A stretch of DNA of 43,570 bases from an uncultured Anaerolineae bacterium (GTDB lineage Bacteria > Chloroflexota > Anaerolineae > Aggregatilineales > UBA2796). A model generated the notes under the pieces. It was not told the DNA's origin, made no database searches, and saw nothing but the letters and a program-made list of their open reading frames with translations. A program made the translations under genes and the position numbers. This document shows, piece by piece, positions 15,583 to 24,448 of the stretch; the stretch's first letter is position 1; every line of letters starts with the position of its first letter. The stretch is taken from contig CALKXH010000010.1 in the NCBI GenBank assembly GCA_938005675.1, positions 1-43,570 of the forward strand, in the 5' to 3' direction.

Positions 15583-16143
15583 TCATGTGCTAGGGCGCTC
15601 GAAAAACCAGAGCAGCGTGTTGCCGTACTTGCGCTCATCGATAGCCCGCAGGTGCTGCAAACTGACTGCCTCCTTCTCCTGCGGGTCGATCTGGACAATC
15701 GCCCAGCCGTCTAGGGATAGGTGCTCGATGTTGGCGTCGAGCAGATTGAGAGTCTCCAGCCACAAGCCCTGATATTGCGGCGGCGCGATGTAGATCAGCT
15801 CGAAAGGCTGGCTGGGCGGGGCGCGCAGATAGTCGCGGGCGTCGGTGCGCAGCACCTCGGCGAAGCCATCCAAACCGACGTGCAGCAGATTCGCCTTGAT
15901 GGTCTGGATGGCGAGCTTGGCGTTATCGACGAAGGTGACGTGCGCCGCTCCGCGGCTGAGCGCCTCGATGCCGACGCTGCCCGTGCCGGCGTACAGATCG
16001 AGGCAGTTCGCCTCCACCACGCGCTCGCCGAGGATGCTGAAGAGCGCCTCCTTAACCCGATCCATGATCGGGCGCGTGCCGCCGCCCGGCACGGGCTTGA
16101 GTTTGCGCCCCTTGGCGATGCCGCCAATGACCCGAATCGGCAT
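15583..16143 (-). CDS. rsmD: 16S rRNA (guanine-N2)-methyltransferase RsmD
   Basis: 186 residues, the usual length. It should methylate G966 of 16S rRNA using SAM. Visible: the N-terminal R-V-I-G-G-I-A-K-G-R-K-L and R-P-I-M-D-R-V-K-E-A-L-F-S-I-L signatures, SAM motif I L-D-L-Y-A-G-T-G-S-V-G-I-E-A-L-S-R-G-A, and the acidic D-N-A end of beta2. Motif IV, normally D-P-P-Y/F, is I-A-P-P-Q-Y here: Asp replaced by Ala and a Gln inserted. Start ATG has GGGAG 6 nt upstream. It lies 10 nt after the URO-D gene in the same operon. Confidence 0.9.
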   Translation of the reverse strand: MPIRVIGGIAKGRKLKPVPGGGTRPIMDRVKEALFSILGERVVEANCLDLYAGTGSVGIEALSRGAAHVTFVDNAKLAIQTIKANLLHVGLDGFAEVLRTDARDYLRAPPSQPFELIYIAPPQYQGLWLETLNLLDANIEHLSLDGWAIVQIDPQEKEAVSLQHLRAIDERKYGNTLLWFFERPST

Positions 16144-16153
16144 GGCGCGCTCC

Positions 16154-17140
16154 CTAGCCCGTCTCGACGGCGTGGCGCAGCGCGCGGATGTTGGCGAGCG
16201 GCGTGGTGATCGGCATCACGCAGCCCGTCGAGAGGATGAAGCGCCGCCCGCCCGTCTGCTCGATTGCCTCGCGCGCCTGCGCCCGTACTTCGGTCGGCGT
16301 GCCGTTGTGCAGCGGACTCCACTGCCCGACGCCGCCGCAGACCGCGCCCTTGAATTTGAGCTTGCCCTCAGCCAGCGAGACGGCGCTGCTGCGGTCGTGC
16401 CAGTTGACCACTTGCGCGGGGTATGCCGTGAACAGCTCCAGCATGGGCGAGTCGCCGTGGATGTGCAGGATGTTCAGCCACCACTCGCTGGGCAGCGCCT
16501 CAAGGATGCGCAGATCGTAGGGCTGCCCGAACTCGCGGTATTCCGCCTCGCTCAGGTGAGCGTAGTCCGCCAGCTGAGCGGCGTAGAAGATGCCGCTGGG
16601 CTTGGTCGGTCGGATCGCCTCGATGAGGCGCACGGTGCTCTCGGTCAAGGTGTTCAGGGCGGTGTGCAGGCGTTCGGGCGCGCTGCGCAGGTGCAGGATG
16701 AGCGTCTCTAAGCCCGCCAGATTCTTCGCTTGCGCCAGGGGGCTGTAGATCGTCATGACGTAGGGCGTGTCGGAGTCTTTGAGCGCCTCTTTGAGCAGGC
16801 GCAGGGCGCTCACTTGCGCCGCGAGCGCGCCGCGCGTCGGATCGAGCGGGCGCAGATCGAGCCAATCGGCGGAGCGCTTGACGACGCGCCGCGCGTAGCG
16901 ATTCGTCCCCTCCAACGAGCCGACCCACTCATCCTGCGCGCCGTAATCGAGCAGGCAGTAGCTGCTGGCGGGCGTCACCTTGATGAAATCCCAATCGTAC
17001 TGGCGTTGAAAGCTCAGCAGCGACTCGACGAAGTCGGGCGGGCGCTGATCGTCGACGGGGAAGTGCCGCCACAAGGCGACGGGCGGTCGGTCGGGCAGGT
17101 CGCCGTTGATGGCGCGCTCAAGGCGCTCGCGCTTGGGCAT
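16154..17140 (-). CDS. Uroporphyrinogen decarboxylase (URO-D) family protein
   Basis: 328 residues with the URO-D/MtaA fold signature: an N-terminal R-E-R-L-E-R-A-I-N-G and R-P-P-V-A-L-W, a central acyl-barrel pattern, and the C-terminal G-G-R-R-F-I-L-S-T-G-C followed by P-I-T-T-P-L-A-N-I. True HemE carries an R-Q-A-G-R motif near the N-terminus. Here it is W-R-H-F-P-V-D, so tetrapyrrole decarboxylation is doubtful; corrinoid methyltransferase-like members of this family are an alternative. The start codon lies two nt after the stop of the TPR gene, so the genes are translationally coupled. Function within the family is unresolved. Confidence 0.75.
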   Translation of the reverse strand: MPKRERLERAINGDLPDRPPVALWRHFPVDDQRPPDFVESLLSFQRQYDWDFIKVTPASSYCLLDYGAQDEWVGSLEGTNRYARRVVKRSADWLDLRPLDPTRGALAAQVSALRLLKEALKDSDTPYVMTIYSPLAQAKNLAGLETLILHLRSAPERLHTALNTLTESTVRLIEAIRPTKPSGIFYAAQLADYAHLSEAEYREFGQPYDLRILEALPSEWWLNILHIHGDSPMLELFTAYPAQVVNWHDRSSAVSLAEGKLKFKGAVCGGVGQWSPLHNGTPTEVRAQAREAIEQTGGRRFILSTGCVMPITTPLANIRALRHAVETG

Positions 17141-17142
17141 GG

Positions 17143-17475
17143 TCAGCTCAGCGTGGCGAGGTGCTGATCGATCATGCGCAGCAGCATATGGAAGCGCGAG
17201 TTATCCTCGCCGGTGTGCCGCGCGCGCTCCGCCTCGATGTACTCGCGCACTTTTTGAAACTGCTCGCGGGCTTGATCGTAGCGCTTGGCGCCCTTATAGG
17301 CGAGGGCGAGCCCGTAGTTGGCATCGATGTGATCGCCCCATTCGTCCACCAATTTCCTGAATTCGGCGATGGCGGCCTCGGATTGCCCCTGAATGTGCAG
17401 GCTCCACGCCTTGCCCACGCGCTGATCGAACTCGGTGAACTCGGCACGGACGCTCTTGGTCTTGGTCTTGCTCAC
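17143..17475 (-). CDS. Small TPR-repeat protein
   Basis: 110 residues from a GTG at 17475 with AAGGAG 11 nt upstream; an upstream ATG-led extension of ten codons includes the ribosome-binding site and is rejected. Two TPR-like helical hairpins are readable (S-E-A-A-I-A-E-F-R-K-L-V then A-N-Y-G-L-A-L-A-Y-K-G-A and Y-D-Q-A-R-E-Q-F). TPRs mediate protein contacts; the partner is unknown. It is the first gene of the four-gene leftward operon ending with the ImmA-like gene. Confidence 0.7.
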   Translation of the reverse strand: MSKTKTKSVRAEFTEFDQRVGKAWSLHIQGQSEAAIAEFRKLVDEWGDHIDANYGLALAYKGAKRYDQAREQFQKVREYIEAERARHTGEDNSRFHMLLRMIDQHLATLS

Positions 17476-17581
17476 AGCTGCAAAAGCTCCTTGCATATAT
17501 AGCATAATAAGTAGTGGCTGATCGCCTGATTGAGTTCAGGCAGAGTATAGCCCAAAAGGGCGGGCAAGGGTAGCCGCTCGG

Positions 17582-17610
17582 CTGACAGAACGGCGCGACT
17601 CTGTTATAAT
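17582..17610 (+). promoter_or_regulatory. Promoter of the polysaccharide operon
   Basis: CTGACA (17582-17587), 17-nt spacer, consensus TATAAT (17605-17610), 24 nt before the first start codon. This is the best sigma70-type match in the window. Confidence 0.65.
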
Positions 17611-17634
17611 CGCGCCCGTTGTGAGAGGTAAACG

Positions 17635-18288
17635 ATGCAACTTTCCGATTACGTCCGTATTTTGGCGCGGCGCGGCTGGCTGATCGTCTTGGCGGTGGCG
17701 CTCACGGCGGGCAGCGCCTTCATCTTCAGCCGCCTGCAGACGCCCATCTACCGCGCCACCCAAAAAATCCTGATCCAGCCCGCCCGCAACGACTTCGGCT
17801 TGGCGCAGACCCTCAAACAGCTGATGAGCAGCTGGGCGACCCGCCTCGACGCCGACGAGCGCGCCGAAGACGTCATCCGCGCCCTCAACCTCGATCTGAC
17901 GCCCGCCCAGCTGCGCAGCATGGTCACCGTCTCCACCAATTTGGATACGCTGCTGATCAACATCGATGTGGATATGCCCGATATGGCGCTGGCGGGCAGA
18001 GTGGCGCGCACCTACGGCGAGCAGTTCGTGCAGTGGCGCAACCAATCCAACGCCCCGATCCGCCTTGAGGATCGCATCAACGCCGAGCTGATCGATCAGC
18101 CCGCCCTCAGCCTGTTCCGCCCGAACACCGCCTTCAACGTCGCCGCCGGCGCCTTGCTGGGCATCCTGCTCGGCGGGAGCGCGCTCTTCGCCCTTGAGTA
18201 CCTCAGCGCCAACATCCTGCGCCGCCGCGAAGACGTCGAGCGCGCCCTGAATCTGCCTGTGCTGGGCGCCCTGCCCGCCTCTGACTGA
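17635..18288 (+). CDS. Wzz/CapA-type polysaccharide chain-length determinant
   Basis: 217 residues. Two membrane helices (about 14-33 and 164-187) bracket a short periplasmic-type domain with coiled regions. The N-terminus M-Q-L-S-D-Y-V-R-I-L-A-R-R-G-W is the Wzz-domain signature and a Pro/Asn-containing stretch precedes the second helix. It would regulate chain length or export of an extracellular polysaccharide together with the following P-loop protein. GAGAGG precedes the ATG. It begins the operon with the CpsD-like and nucleotidyltransferase genes. Shorter than enterobacterial Wzz (about 325), closer to the split CapA/CpsC type. Confidence 0.85.
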   Translation: MQLSDYVRILARRGWLIVLAVALTAGSAFIFSRLQTPIYRATQKILIQPARNDFGLAQTLKQLMSSWATRLDADERAEDVIRALNLDLTPAQLRSMVTVSTNLDTLLINIDVDMPDMALAGRVARTYGEQFVQWRNQSNAPIRLEDRINAELIDQPALSLFRPNTAFNVAAGALLGILLGGSALFALEYLSANILRRREDVERALNLPVLGALPASD

Positions 18289-18303
18289 GCTACGGAGCCA
18301 CCC

Positions 18304-18963
18304 ATGACCGATCTGATCACCCTCAAAGACCCGCGCGCGCCCGCTGCAGAGGCGTTCCGCGTGCTGCGCACCAACATCCAGTTCAGCGCCCTCGATCAGC
18401 CCATCCACACCTTGCTGATCACCTCCGCCGCCGCCGATGAGGGCAAGGGCAGCACGGCGGCCAATTTGGCGGTGACGATGGCGCAGGGCGGCAGCCGCGT
18501 CATCCTCGTGGATGCCGATCTGCGCCGCCCCTCGCAAGGCGCGCTCTGGAAGCTGCCCAATGAGCGCGGGCTGAGCGCGGCGCTCCTCGAAAATCTGCCC
18601 GCCGAGGCGCTGCCGCTGCAGCCCACGCCCGTGGAGGGGCTGCGCGTGCTGACCGCCGGCGCGCCCGTCCCCAACCCCGCCGATTTGCTGGGCAGCAAGC
18701 GCATGGAAGCCCTGATCGCGGCGCTCAGGGCGCAGGCGGATTACGTCCTCTTCGATGCGCCGCCCGTCCTCGCCGCCGCCGATGCGCCGCTGCTCGCCAC
18801 CAAGCTGGATGCCGTGTTGCTGGTCTTACAGGCGGGCGCCACGCGCCGCGATCACGCTCAGCGCGCTAAGGAGGCGCTCACGCGCGTCAACGCGCGCATC
18901 ATCGGCGTGGCGCTGACCAACGCGCCGCGCGATTCCTTGCTCAGCACCTACGGAAAGGTCTAA
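18304..18963 (+). CDS. CpsD/CapB-type P-loop ATPase (BY-kinase-like)
   Basis: 219 residues. It has the BY-kinase layout: A-E-A-F-R-V-L-R-T-N-I, a P-loop, Walker A-prime V-I-L-V-D-A-D-L-R-R-P and Walker B Y-V-L-F-D-A-P-P. The Walker A reads D-E-G-K-G-S-T: the Ser/Thr that should follow the Lys is Gly, and Ser/Thr come one position later. The C-terminus has only one Tyr (S-T-Y-G-K-V) rather than a tyrosine cluster, so autophosphorylation of the usual kind is doubtful. It sits 15 nt after the Wzz-like gene, as split Cps systems do, and probably modulates polymer export. Start ATG has GGAG. Confidence 0.8.
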   Translation: MTDLITLKDPRAPAAEAFRVLRTNIQFSALDQPIHTLLITSAAADEGKGSTAANLAVTMAQGGSRVILVDADLRRPSQGALWKLPNERGLSAALLENLPAEALPLQPTPVEGLRVLTAGAPVPNPADLLGSKRMEALIAALRAQADYVLFDAPPVLAAADAPLLATKLDAVLLVLQAGATRRDHAQRAKEALTRVNARIIGVALTNAPRDSLLSTYGKV

Positions 18964-18966
18964 CTC

Positions 18967-20055
<1,089 letters not shown>

Positions 20056-20074
20056 GCGCGTCCGTGAGCGACGG

Positions 20075-20100
20075 AAAAGGCAGCGGCGGCTGCCTTTTTT
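20075..20100 (+). terminator. Rho-independent terminator after the polysaccharide operon
   Basis: Arms 20075-20084 and 20089-20098 (AAAAGGCAGC with GCTGCCTTTT), 4-nt loop, six T in a row. It also separates the operon from grpE. Confidence 0.85.
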
Positions 20101-20113
20101 GATCGGCGGGCGG

Positions 20114-20227
20114 GATTCTTGTCAGAATCTATGCCTTTATTTACGCAATTCTATTACAGGTGCGCTATGTTCTAGGCGTGAGATTGTGTGGCGCGCTGAC
20201 TGTGGCGCGCCCTAATGCCACTATACA
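20114..20227 (+). promoter_or_regulatory. grpE upstream control region
   Basis: Holds the inverted repeat GATTCT-tgtc-AGAATC (20114-20129), a candidate -10 TATGTT (20166-20171) with weak TTACGC at 20141 (19-nt spacer), and a 10-bp direct repeat TGTGGCGCGC at 20187 and 20201 (14-nt period). A second -10-like TATACA is at 20222. A canonical CIRCE (TTAGCACTC-N9-GAGTGCTAA) is absent. Confidence 0.4.
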
Positions 20228-20251
20228 GATCGGAGAGAGAAAGCGCCGCCC

Positions 20252-20785
20252 ATGAGCGAGATGACTGATCAAAACGCAGCTGAAACGCCCGAAGCGGCTG
20301 AGACGCCGACGGTCAGCGTGGAAAGCGCCCCGCTGGAAGCACAACTGGAGGAAGCCCGCCGCAAAGCCGATGAATATCTGAGCGGTTGGCGACGGACGCT
20401 GGCTGAATTCGATAACTACCGCAAGCGCGCCGAAAAAGAGCGCGAGGAAATCGCTCAGAACGCCACCATCGAGACGCTACGGCGCCTGCTGCCCGTCGTC
20501 GACGACTTCGAGCGCGCGCTCGGCAGCCTCCCGCAGGAGCGCGCCGAGGATGAGACGCTCAAGGGCTTCGTCCTGATCCATCGCAAGCTGATCAGCCTGC
20601 TGGAGAGCGCCAACCTGACTCAGCTCGATCCGCTCGGTCAGGCGTTCGATCCGAGCTGCCACGAGGCAATCGGGCAGGAGCCGAACAGCGGGGTCGCCAG
20701 TGGGCACGTTTGCGCGGTGCTGCAGAAGGGCTACCGCTATGGCGAGCGGCTAATTCGCCCGGCGCTGGTGCGCGTGGCAGAGTGA
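20252..20785 (+). CDS. grpE: Nucleotide exchange factor GrpE
   Basis: 177 residues. An acidic disordered N-terminus (1-30), the long dimerisation helix with L-A-E-F-D-N-Y-R-K-R and L-R-R-L-L-P-V-V-D-D-F-E-R-A, and the C-terminal beta-domain ending K-G-Y-R-Y-G-E-R-L-I-R-P-A-L-V. It releases ADP from DnaK. It heads the two-gene grpE-dnaK unit. GGAG lies about 16 nt before the ATG, rather far, while a purine-rich run is closer. Length is normal. Confidence 0.95.
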   Translation: MSEMTDQNAAETPEAAETPTVSVESAPLEAQLEEARRKADEYLSGWRRTLAEFDNYRKRAEKEREEIAQNATIETLRRLLPVVDDFERALGSLPQERAEDETLKGFVLIHRKLISLLESANLTQLDPLGQAFDPSCHEAIGQEPNSGVASGHVCAVLQKGYRYGERLIRPALVRVAE

Positions 20786-20803
20786 TTTCTCGTCAAGGCA
20801 GAA

Positions 20804-20872
20804 GGTGAGGCGATCCTCACCGCACAGCACTTGAAGCAACCATACTCTACAGAGGTGAGGAGATAAGGACAT
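20804..20872 (+). promoter_or_regulatory. Hairpin and ribosome-binding region before dnaK, possible RNA switch
   Basis: GGTGAGG (20804-20810) and CCTCACC (20815-20821) form a perfect 7-bp stem with a 4-nt loop. The same GGTGAGG recurs at 20854-20860, overlapping the GAGGAG Shine-Dalgarno of dnaK (ATG 20873). CCTCACC could thus pair with either copy, hiding or freeing the ribosome-binding site. The alternative pairing is seen in the sequence; a switching role is inferred. Confidence 0.4.
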
Positions 20873-22756
20873 ATGGCAAAGGTAATCGGTATTGATCTCG
20901 GCACGACCAACTCGGTCATGGCGGTGATGGAAGGCGGACAGCCGACGGTCATCCCCACTAGCGAGGGCAGCCGCTTGTTGCCTTCGGTGGTCGCCGTCAA
21001 CCCTAAGACGGGCGAGCGTTTGGTGGGGCAAGCGGCGCGCCGCCAAGCCGTCATCAACCCGGAGAACACCATTTTCTCGATCAAGCGCTTCATGGGGCGC
21101 AAATTCAGCGACCCGGAAGTCCAGCGCGCCATGAAGATCGTCCCCTACAAGGTGACCGAAGCGCCCAACGGCGATGTGCGCGTGATCATGGGCGGCAAGG
21201 AATACAGCCCGCCGGAGATCAGCGCGATGATTCTGAGCAAGCTGAAGGCGGATGCCGAAGCATTTCTCGGCACGGACGTCAACCAAGCCGTGATCACGGT
21301 GCCCGCTTACTTCAACGATAGCCAGCGCAACGCCACCAAAGATGCCGGGCGCATCGCCGGCTTGGAGGTGCTGCGCATCATCAACGAGCCGACCGCCTCG
21401 GCGCTCGCCTACGGCTTGGATAAGAAAGGCGACGAGACCATCGCGGTCTACGACATGGGCGGCGGCACCTTCGATATCTCGATCTTGGACGTGGGCGACG
21501 GCGTCTTCGAGGTCAAGGCGACCAACGGCGATACCTACTTGGGCGGCGACGACTTCGATAACCGCATCATCAACTGGCTCGCCGACGAATTCAAGCGCGA
21601 GCAGGGCATCGACTTGCGCAACGACCGTCAGGCGCTCCAGCGCCTGAAAGAGGCGGCTGAGAACGCCAAGAAAGAGCTCTCCCAGACCATGCAGGCGGAG
21701 ATCAACCTGCCCTTCATCACGGCGGATGCCAGCGGTCCGAAGCACTTGGTCATGCAGCTGACGCGCGCCAAGCTGGAGCAGCTGACCGCCGATCTGATCG
21801 AGCGCAGCATGGAGCCCGTCCGCCGCGCCCTTGAGGATGCCGGGGTCAAGGCGAGCGACATTGACGAAGTCGTGCTGGTGGGCGGCATGACCCGTATGCC
21901 CGCCATTCAAGAGGCGGTCAAGAAGCTCTTCGGCAAAGAGCCCAACAAGAGCGTCAACCCGGATGAGGTGGTGGCGGTCGGCGCGGCGATTCAGGCGGGC
22001 GTGCTGAGCGGCGAGGTCAAAGACGTGCTGCTCTTGGACGTGACGCCGCTCACGCTCAGCATCGAGACGCTCGGCGGCGTGGCGACGCCCCTGATCGAGC
22101 GCAACACCACCATCCCGGTGCGCAAGTCGCAGGTCTTCTCGACGGCGTCGGACAACCAGACTCAAGTCGAGATTCACGTGGTGCAGGGCGAGCGCCCGAT
22201 GGCTGCCGACAACAAGACGCTCGGTCGCTTCATCCTCGATGGCATCCCGCCGGCGCCGCGCGGCGTGCCGCAGATCGAGGTGACCTTCGATATCGATGCC
22301 AACGGCATCCTGAACGTCTCGGCGGTCGATAAGGCGACCGGGCGCTCGCAGCACATCACCATCACCGCCTCCAGCGGCTTGAGCGAGGCTGAGATCGAGC
22401 GTATGATCAAGGAAGCCGAGCGCAACCGCGCCGCCGACGAGCGCCGCAAGCAGGAGATCGAGCTGAAGAACTTGGCCGATAGCACGGTCTACGCGGCGGA
22501 GAAGGCGCTGCGCGATTACGGCGATAAGATCGATGGCGCGCTCAAGTCCAGCATCGAGAAGCAGATCGAGGCGGTCAAGAAGGCGAGCCAAGGCAGCGAT
22601 CAGGGGCAGCTGCGCAGCGCCGTTGAGGAGCTGCAGCGCAGCGTCCAGCAGATCGGCGCCAGCATGTACGGTCAGCCGAACGTGGGCGGCGCGCCCAACC
22701 AAGAGCCGGACGGTCGCCGTAAGGAAGACGTGGTCGAGGGCGAAGTGGTCGACTGA
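20873..22756 (+). CDS. dnaK: Chaperone DnaK (Hsp70)
   Basis: 627 residues. ATPase domain: [28 protein letters not shown] and [11 protein letters not shown], all intact. Substrate domain: [14 protein letters not shown] and I-P-V-R-K-S. The C-terminus ends E-G-E-V-V-D after a Gly/Asn-rich linker. It folds proteins with GrpE and a J-protein; no dnaJ gene lies next to it. The gene is 87 nt downstream of grpE and followed by a strong terminator. Confidence 0.97.
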   Translation: MAKVIGIDLGTTNSVMAVMEGGQPTVIPTSEGSRLLPSVVAVNPKTGERLVGQAARRQAVINPENTIFSIKRFMGRKFSDPEVQRAMKIVPYKVTEAPNGDVRVIMGGKEYSPPEISAMILSKLKADAEAFLGTDVNQAVITVPAYFNDSQRNATKDAGRIAGLEVLRIINEPTASALAYGLDKKGDETIAVYDMGGGTFDISILDVGDGVFEVKATNGDTYLGGDDFDNRIINWLADEFKREQGIDLRNDRQALQRLKEAAENAKKELSQTMQAEINLPFITADASGPKHLVMQLTRAKLEQLTADLIERSMEPVRRALEDAGVKASDIDEVVLVGGMTRMPAIQEAVKKLFGKEPNKSVNPDEVVAVGAAIQAGVLSGEVKDVLLLDVTPLTLSIETLGGVATPLIERNTTIPVRKSQVFSTASDNQTQVEIHVVQGERPMAADNKTLGRFILDGIPPAPRGVPQIEVTFDIDANGILNVSAVDKATGRSQHITITASSGLSEAEIERMIKEAERNRAADERRKQEIELKNLADSTVYAAEKALRDYGDKIDGALKSSIEKQIEAVKKASQGSDQGQLRSAVEELQRSVQQIGASMYGQPNVGGAPNQEPDGRRKEDVVEGEVVD

Positions 22757-22776
22757 GGCGGGGATGCCTCGAAGCG

Positions 22777-22811
22777 ACGGCGCGGATCGTAGCGATCCGC
22801 GCCGTTTTTTT
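22777..22811 (+). terminator. Rho-independent terminator of grpE-dnaK
   Basis: A perfect 13-bp stem (22777-22789 with 22793-22805), 3-nt loop TAG, then a run of seven T (22805-22811). It sits between convergent dnaK and hrcA. Confidence 0.9.
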
Positions 22812-22821
22812 GATCGGTCGC

Positions 22822-23901
22822 TCAGCCGTTCTCGTGACGTTCCTCGCCTTCGCCGTAGACGGTGAGCAACATGCCGCTGATCAAGCCCGCCACGTAGCGC
22901 ACGGTCGCCACGGCGCGCCCGTAGCGCATCCGCGTCGGACCCAGCACCAGCAAGGCGCCGGTCGTCTGGGCGGGCACGCCATAGCGGCTGATCACCATGC
23001 CCAGATGCTGGACGTCCTGCCAGCGCCCCTCGCCGCCGATGATGACGCGCACCTGCCCGATGGCTTGGTCGGGCAGCTCGGCTACGATGGCTTGCAGGAT
23101 TTGCGGCTCTTCAACGGCGCGGATGGCTTGTTGCACGCCGACGCTCTCGGTGAAGCGCGTCAGCACCTCGCTCAAGCCCTCGCGGTAGACGAAGCGGGCG
23201 GGCGCTCGATCTGCCTCGTCCATCACGTCGGCGATCAGCTCGCCGATCTCGCGGGCGAGCTCATTTTCCAGCTGCTTGACGCGGCTGCGAATTTGTTCGG
23301 CGTCCAGCCCCTCGCACAGGGCGTTGAGCTGATTGGCGATGGCGCTGAGCTGCTCTTGGCTGAGCGACTCGGCAAGGGTGAGCACTTGTTGGCGCACCTC
23401 GCCGCCGTGCAGCACCAAGACCATCATCACGGCGCGCCCTTGCGTCGAGAGCAGCGCCAGGTGCTTGTACTGGCTGTGGACGGCGCGCGGGGCGGTGACG
23501 AGGGCGGCGCCTTGCGCGTTGCGCGCCACCAGCGCCGCCGCAAGGCGCAAGCCGCCCTCCAGATCGTGCGCCACGGGCGCGAAAGCCGAGTCGAGGGCTT
23601 GTTTTTCGTCGGGCGGCAGCTCGTCGGAGAGCAGGCGGCGCACGAAGTAGCGATAGCCGACTTCGGTCGGCACGCGCCCGGCTGAGGTGTGCGGCGCGGC
23701 GAGCAAGCCCAGCTCTTCAAGGCGCGCCATCTCGTTGCGGATGGTGGCGCTGCTCAGGTTGGCGAGGTAGGTCTCGGCGAGGAACTTGCTGCCGACTGGC
23801 TCTGGTCTGTTGGTGTACTCGCGGATGATCAGCGCCAGAATTTTCTCTTGGCGCTCGGTAAGTTCGGGCAGGGCTGCCGCGTCTGAAGGCGTATCTGCCA
23901 T
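22822..23901 (-). CDS. hrcA: Heat-inducible transcription repressor HrcA
   Basis: 359 residues from the ATG at 23901; the open frame upstream overlaps trxA antisense and is rejected. The N-terminal winged helix has L-T-E-R-Q-E-K-I-L-A-L-I-I-R-E-Y and P-V-G-S-K-F-L, then S-S-A-T-I-R-N-E-M-A-R-L-E-E-L-G and H-T-S-A-G-R-V-P-T. The C-terminal GAF-like part is complete with I-I-G-G-E. It represses chaperone genes by binding CIRCE. It is convergent with dnaK and divergent from trxA. A CIRCE-like repeat covers its own leader (23907-23934), which suggests autoregulation. Confidence 0.95.
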   Translation of the reverse strand: MADTPSDAAALPELTERQEKILALIIREYTNRPEPVGSKFLAETYLANLSSATIRNEMARLEELGLLAAPHTSAGRVPTEVGYRYFVRRLLSDELPPDEKQALDSAFAPVAHDLEGGLRLAAALVARNAQGAALVTAPRAVHSQYKHLALLSTQGRAVMMVLVLHGGEVRQQVLTLAESLSQEQLSAIANQLNALCEGLDAEQIRSRVKQLENELAREIGELIADVMDEADRAPARFVYREGLSEVLTRFTESVGVQQAIRAVEEPQILQAIVAELPDQAIGQVRVIIGGEGRWQDVQHLGMVISRYGVPAQTTGALLVLGPTRMRYGRAVATVRYVAGLISGMLLTVYGEGEERHENG

Positions 23902-23906
23902 ATGCC

Positions 23907-23934
23907 AACACACTCGCTCTCTCTGAGATGTGTT
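23907..23934. promoter_or_regulatory. CIRCE-like inverted repeat between hrcA and trxA
   Basis: AACACACTC, nine bases, GAGATGTGTT: arms complementary apart from one extra A, with the same CACTC/GAG core and N9 spacing as CIRCE. It lies 6-33 nt upstream of hrcA and inside the trxA promoter spacer, a fit place for HrcA to act on both genes. Binding is inferred. Confidence 0.45.
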
Positions 23935-23943
23935 ACAATTGTA
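23934..23943. promoter_or_regulatory. Self-complementary -10 element for divergent hrcA and trxA
   Basis: TACAATTGTA is a perfect palindrome that reads TACAAT on both strands, so one site can serve as -10 for either direction. No strong -35 is seen for either. Confidence 0.4.
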
Positions 23944-23976
23944 GCGCATGAGCAACCCGATAAGGATAGCGAATCT

Positions 23977-24318
23977 ATGGGAAAGCACACCTTTGATGTG
24001 ACCGACAGCAGCTTCCAAGCGGAGGTGCTGAGCAGCCCGACGCCCGTCTTGGTGGATTTCTGGGCGGATTGGTGCCAGCCCTGCAAGATGATCGCCCCGA
24101 TTGTGGACGAGGTGGCGGCGCGCTATGAGGGGCGGTTGCGCGTCGCCAAGCTGGACATCGACTCGAACCCGAAGACGACCGAGTCCTACAACATTCAGGG
24201 CATCCCGACTTTGGTGCTGTTCAAGGATGGCGCGGCGGTGCATTACATCGTGGGCTACCGCACGCGCGAGAAGCTTGAAGCCGAGCTGAACAAGCATCTC
24301 TCCCCACAGCAAGCCTGA
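23977..24318 (+). CDS. trxA: Thioredoxin
   Basis: 113 residues from the ATG at 23977, with AAGGA about 12 nt upstream; longer in-frame reading begins inside the promoter region and is rejected. Active site W-C-Q-P-C-K (C-x-x-C intact; the usual Gly is Gln), preceded by V-D-F-W-A-D. The cis-Pro is in G-I-P-T-L and the fold ends normally. A cytosolic disulfide reductase. The Gln in the C-x-x-C loop may shift redox potential compared with C-G-P-C. Followed by a terminator hairpin at 24331. Confidence 0.93.
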   Translation: MGKHTFDVTDSSFQAEVLSSPTPVLVDFWADWCQPCKMIAPIVDEVAARYEGRLRVAKLDIDSNPKTTESYNIQGIPTLVLFKDGAAVHYIVGYRTREKLEAELNKHLSPQQA

Positions 24319-24330
24319 GCGCGTCACAGG

Positions 24331-24370
24331 CGGCGAGGTCGGCAAGGCGGCTGACCTCGCCGTTTTGTTT
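24331..24370 (+). terminator. Terminator after trxA
   Basis: CGGCGAGGTC (24331-24340) pairs with GACCTCGCCG (24353-24362), 12-nt loop, followed by TTTTGTTT. Confidence 0.75.
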
Positions 24371-24380
24371 GTCCGCGGAT

Positions 24381-24409
24381 TTGTCCGCCCGTCGGCGCGA
24401 TGGTAAACT
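24381..24409 (+). promoter_or_regulatory. Promoter of the alcohol dehydrogenase gene
   Basis: TTGTCC (24381-24386), 17-nt spacer, TAAACT (24404-24409), 39 nt before the chosen ATG. Confidence 0.5.
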
Positions 24410-24448
24410 GTGCGCGTGCTTCACACTTGTTCAGCGAGATGGCTCAAC

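Noticed and set aside
15560-15698. Longer ImmA-like protein starting at 15698
   Set aside because: The added residues overlap rsmD in another frame and are Arg/Ser/Cys-rich; AAGGAG supports the GTG at 15560.
17143-17505. Longer TPR protein starting at 17505
   Set aside because: The extra ten codons contain the AAGGAG that serves the GTG at 17475.
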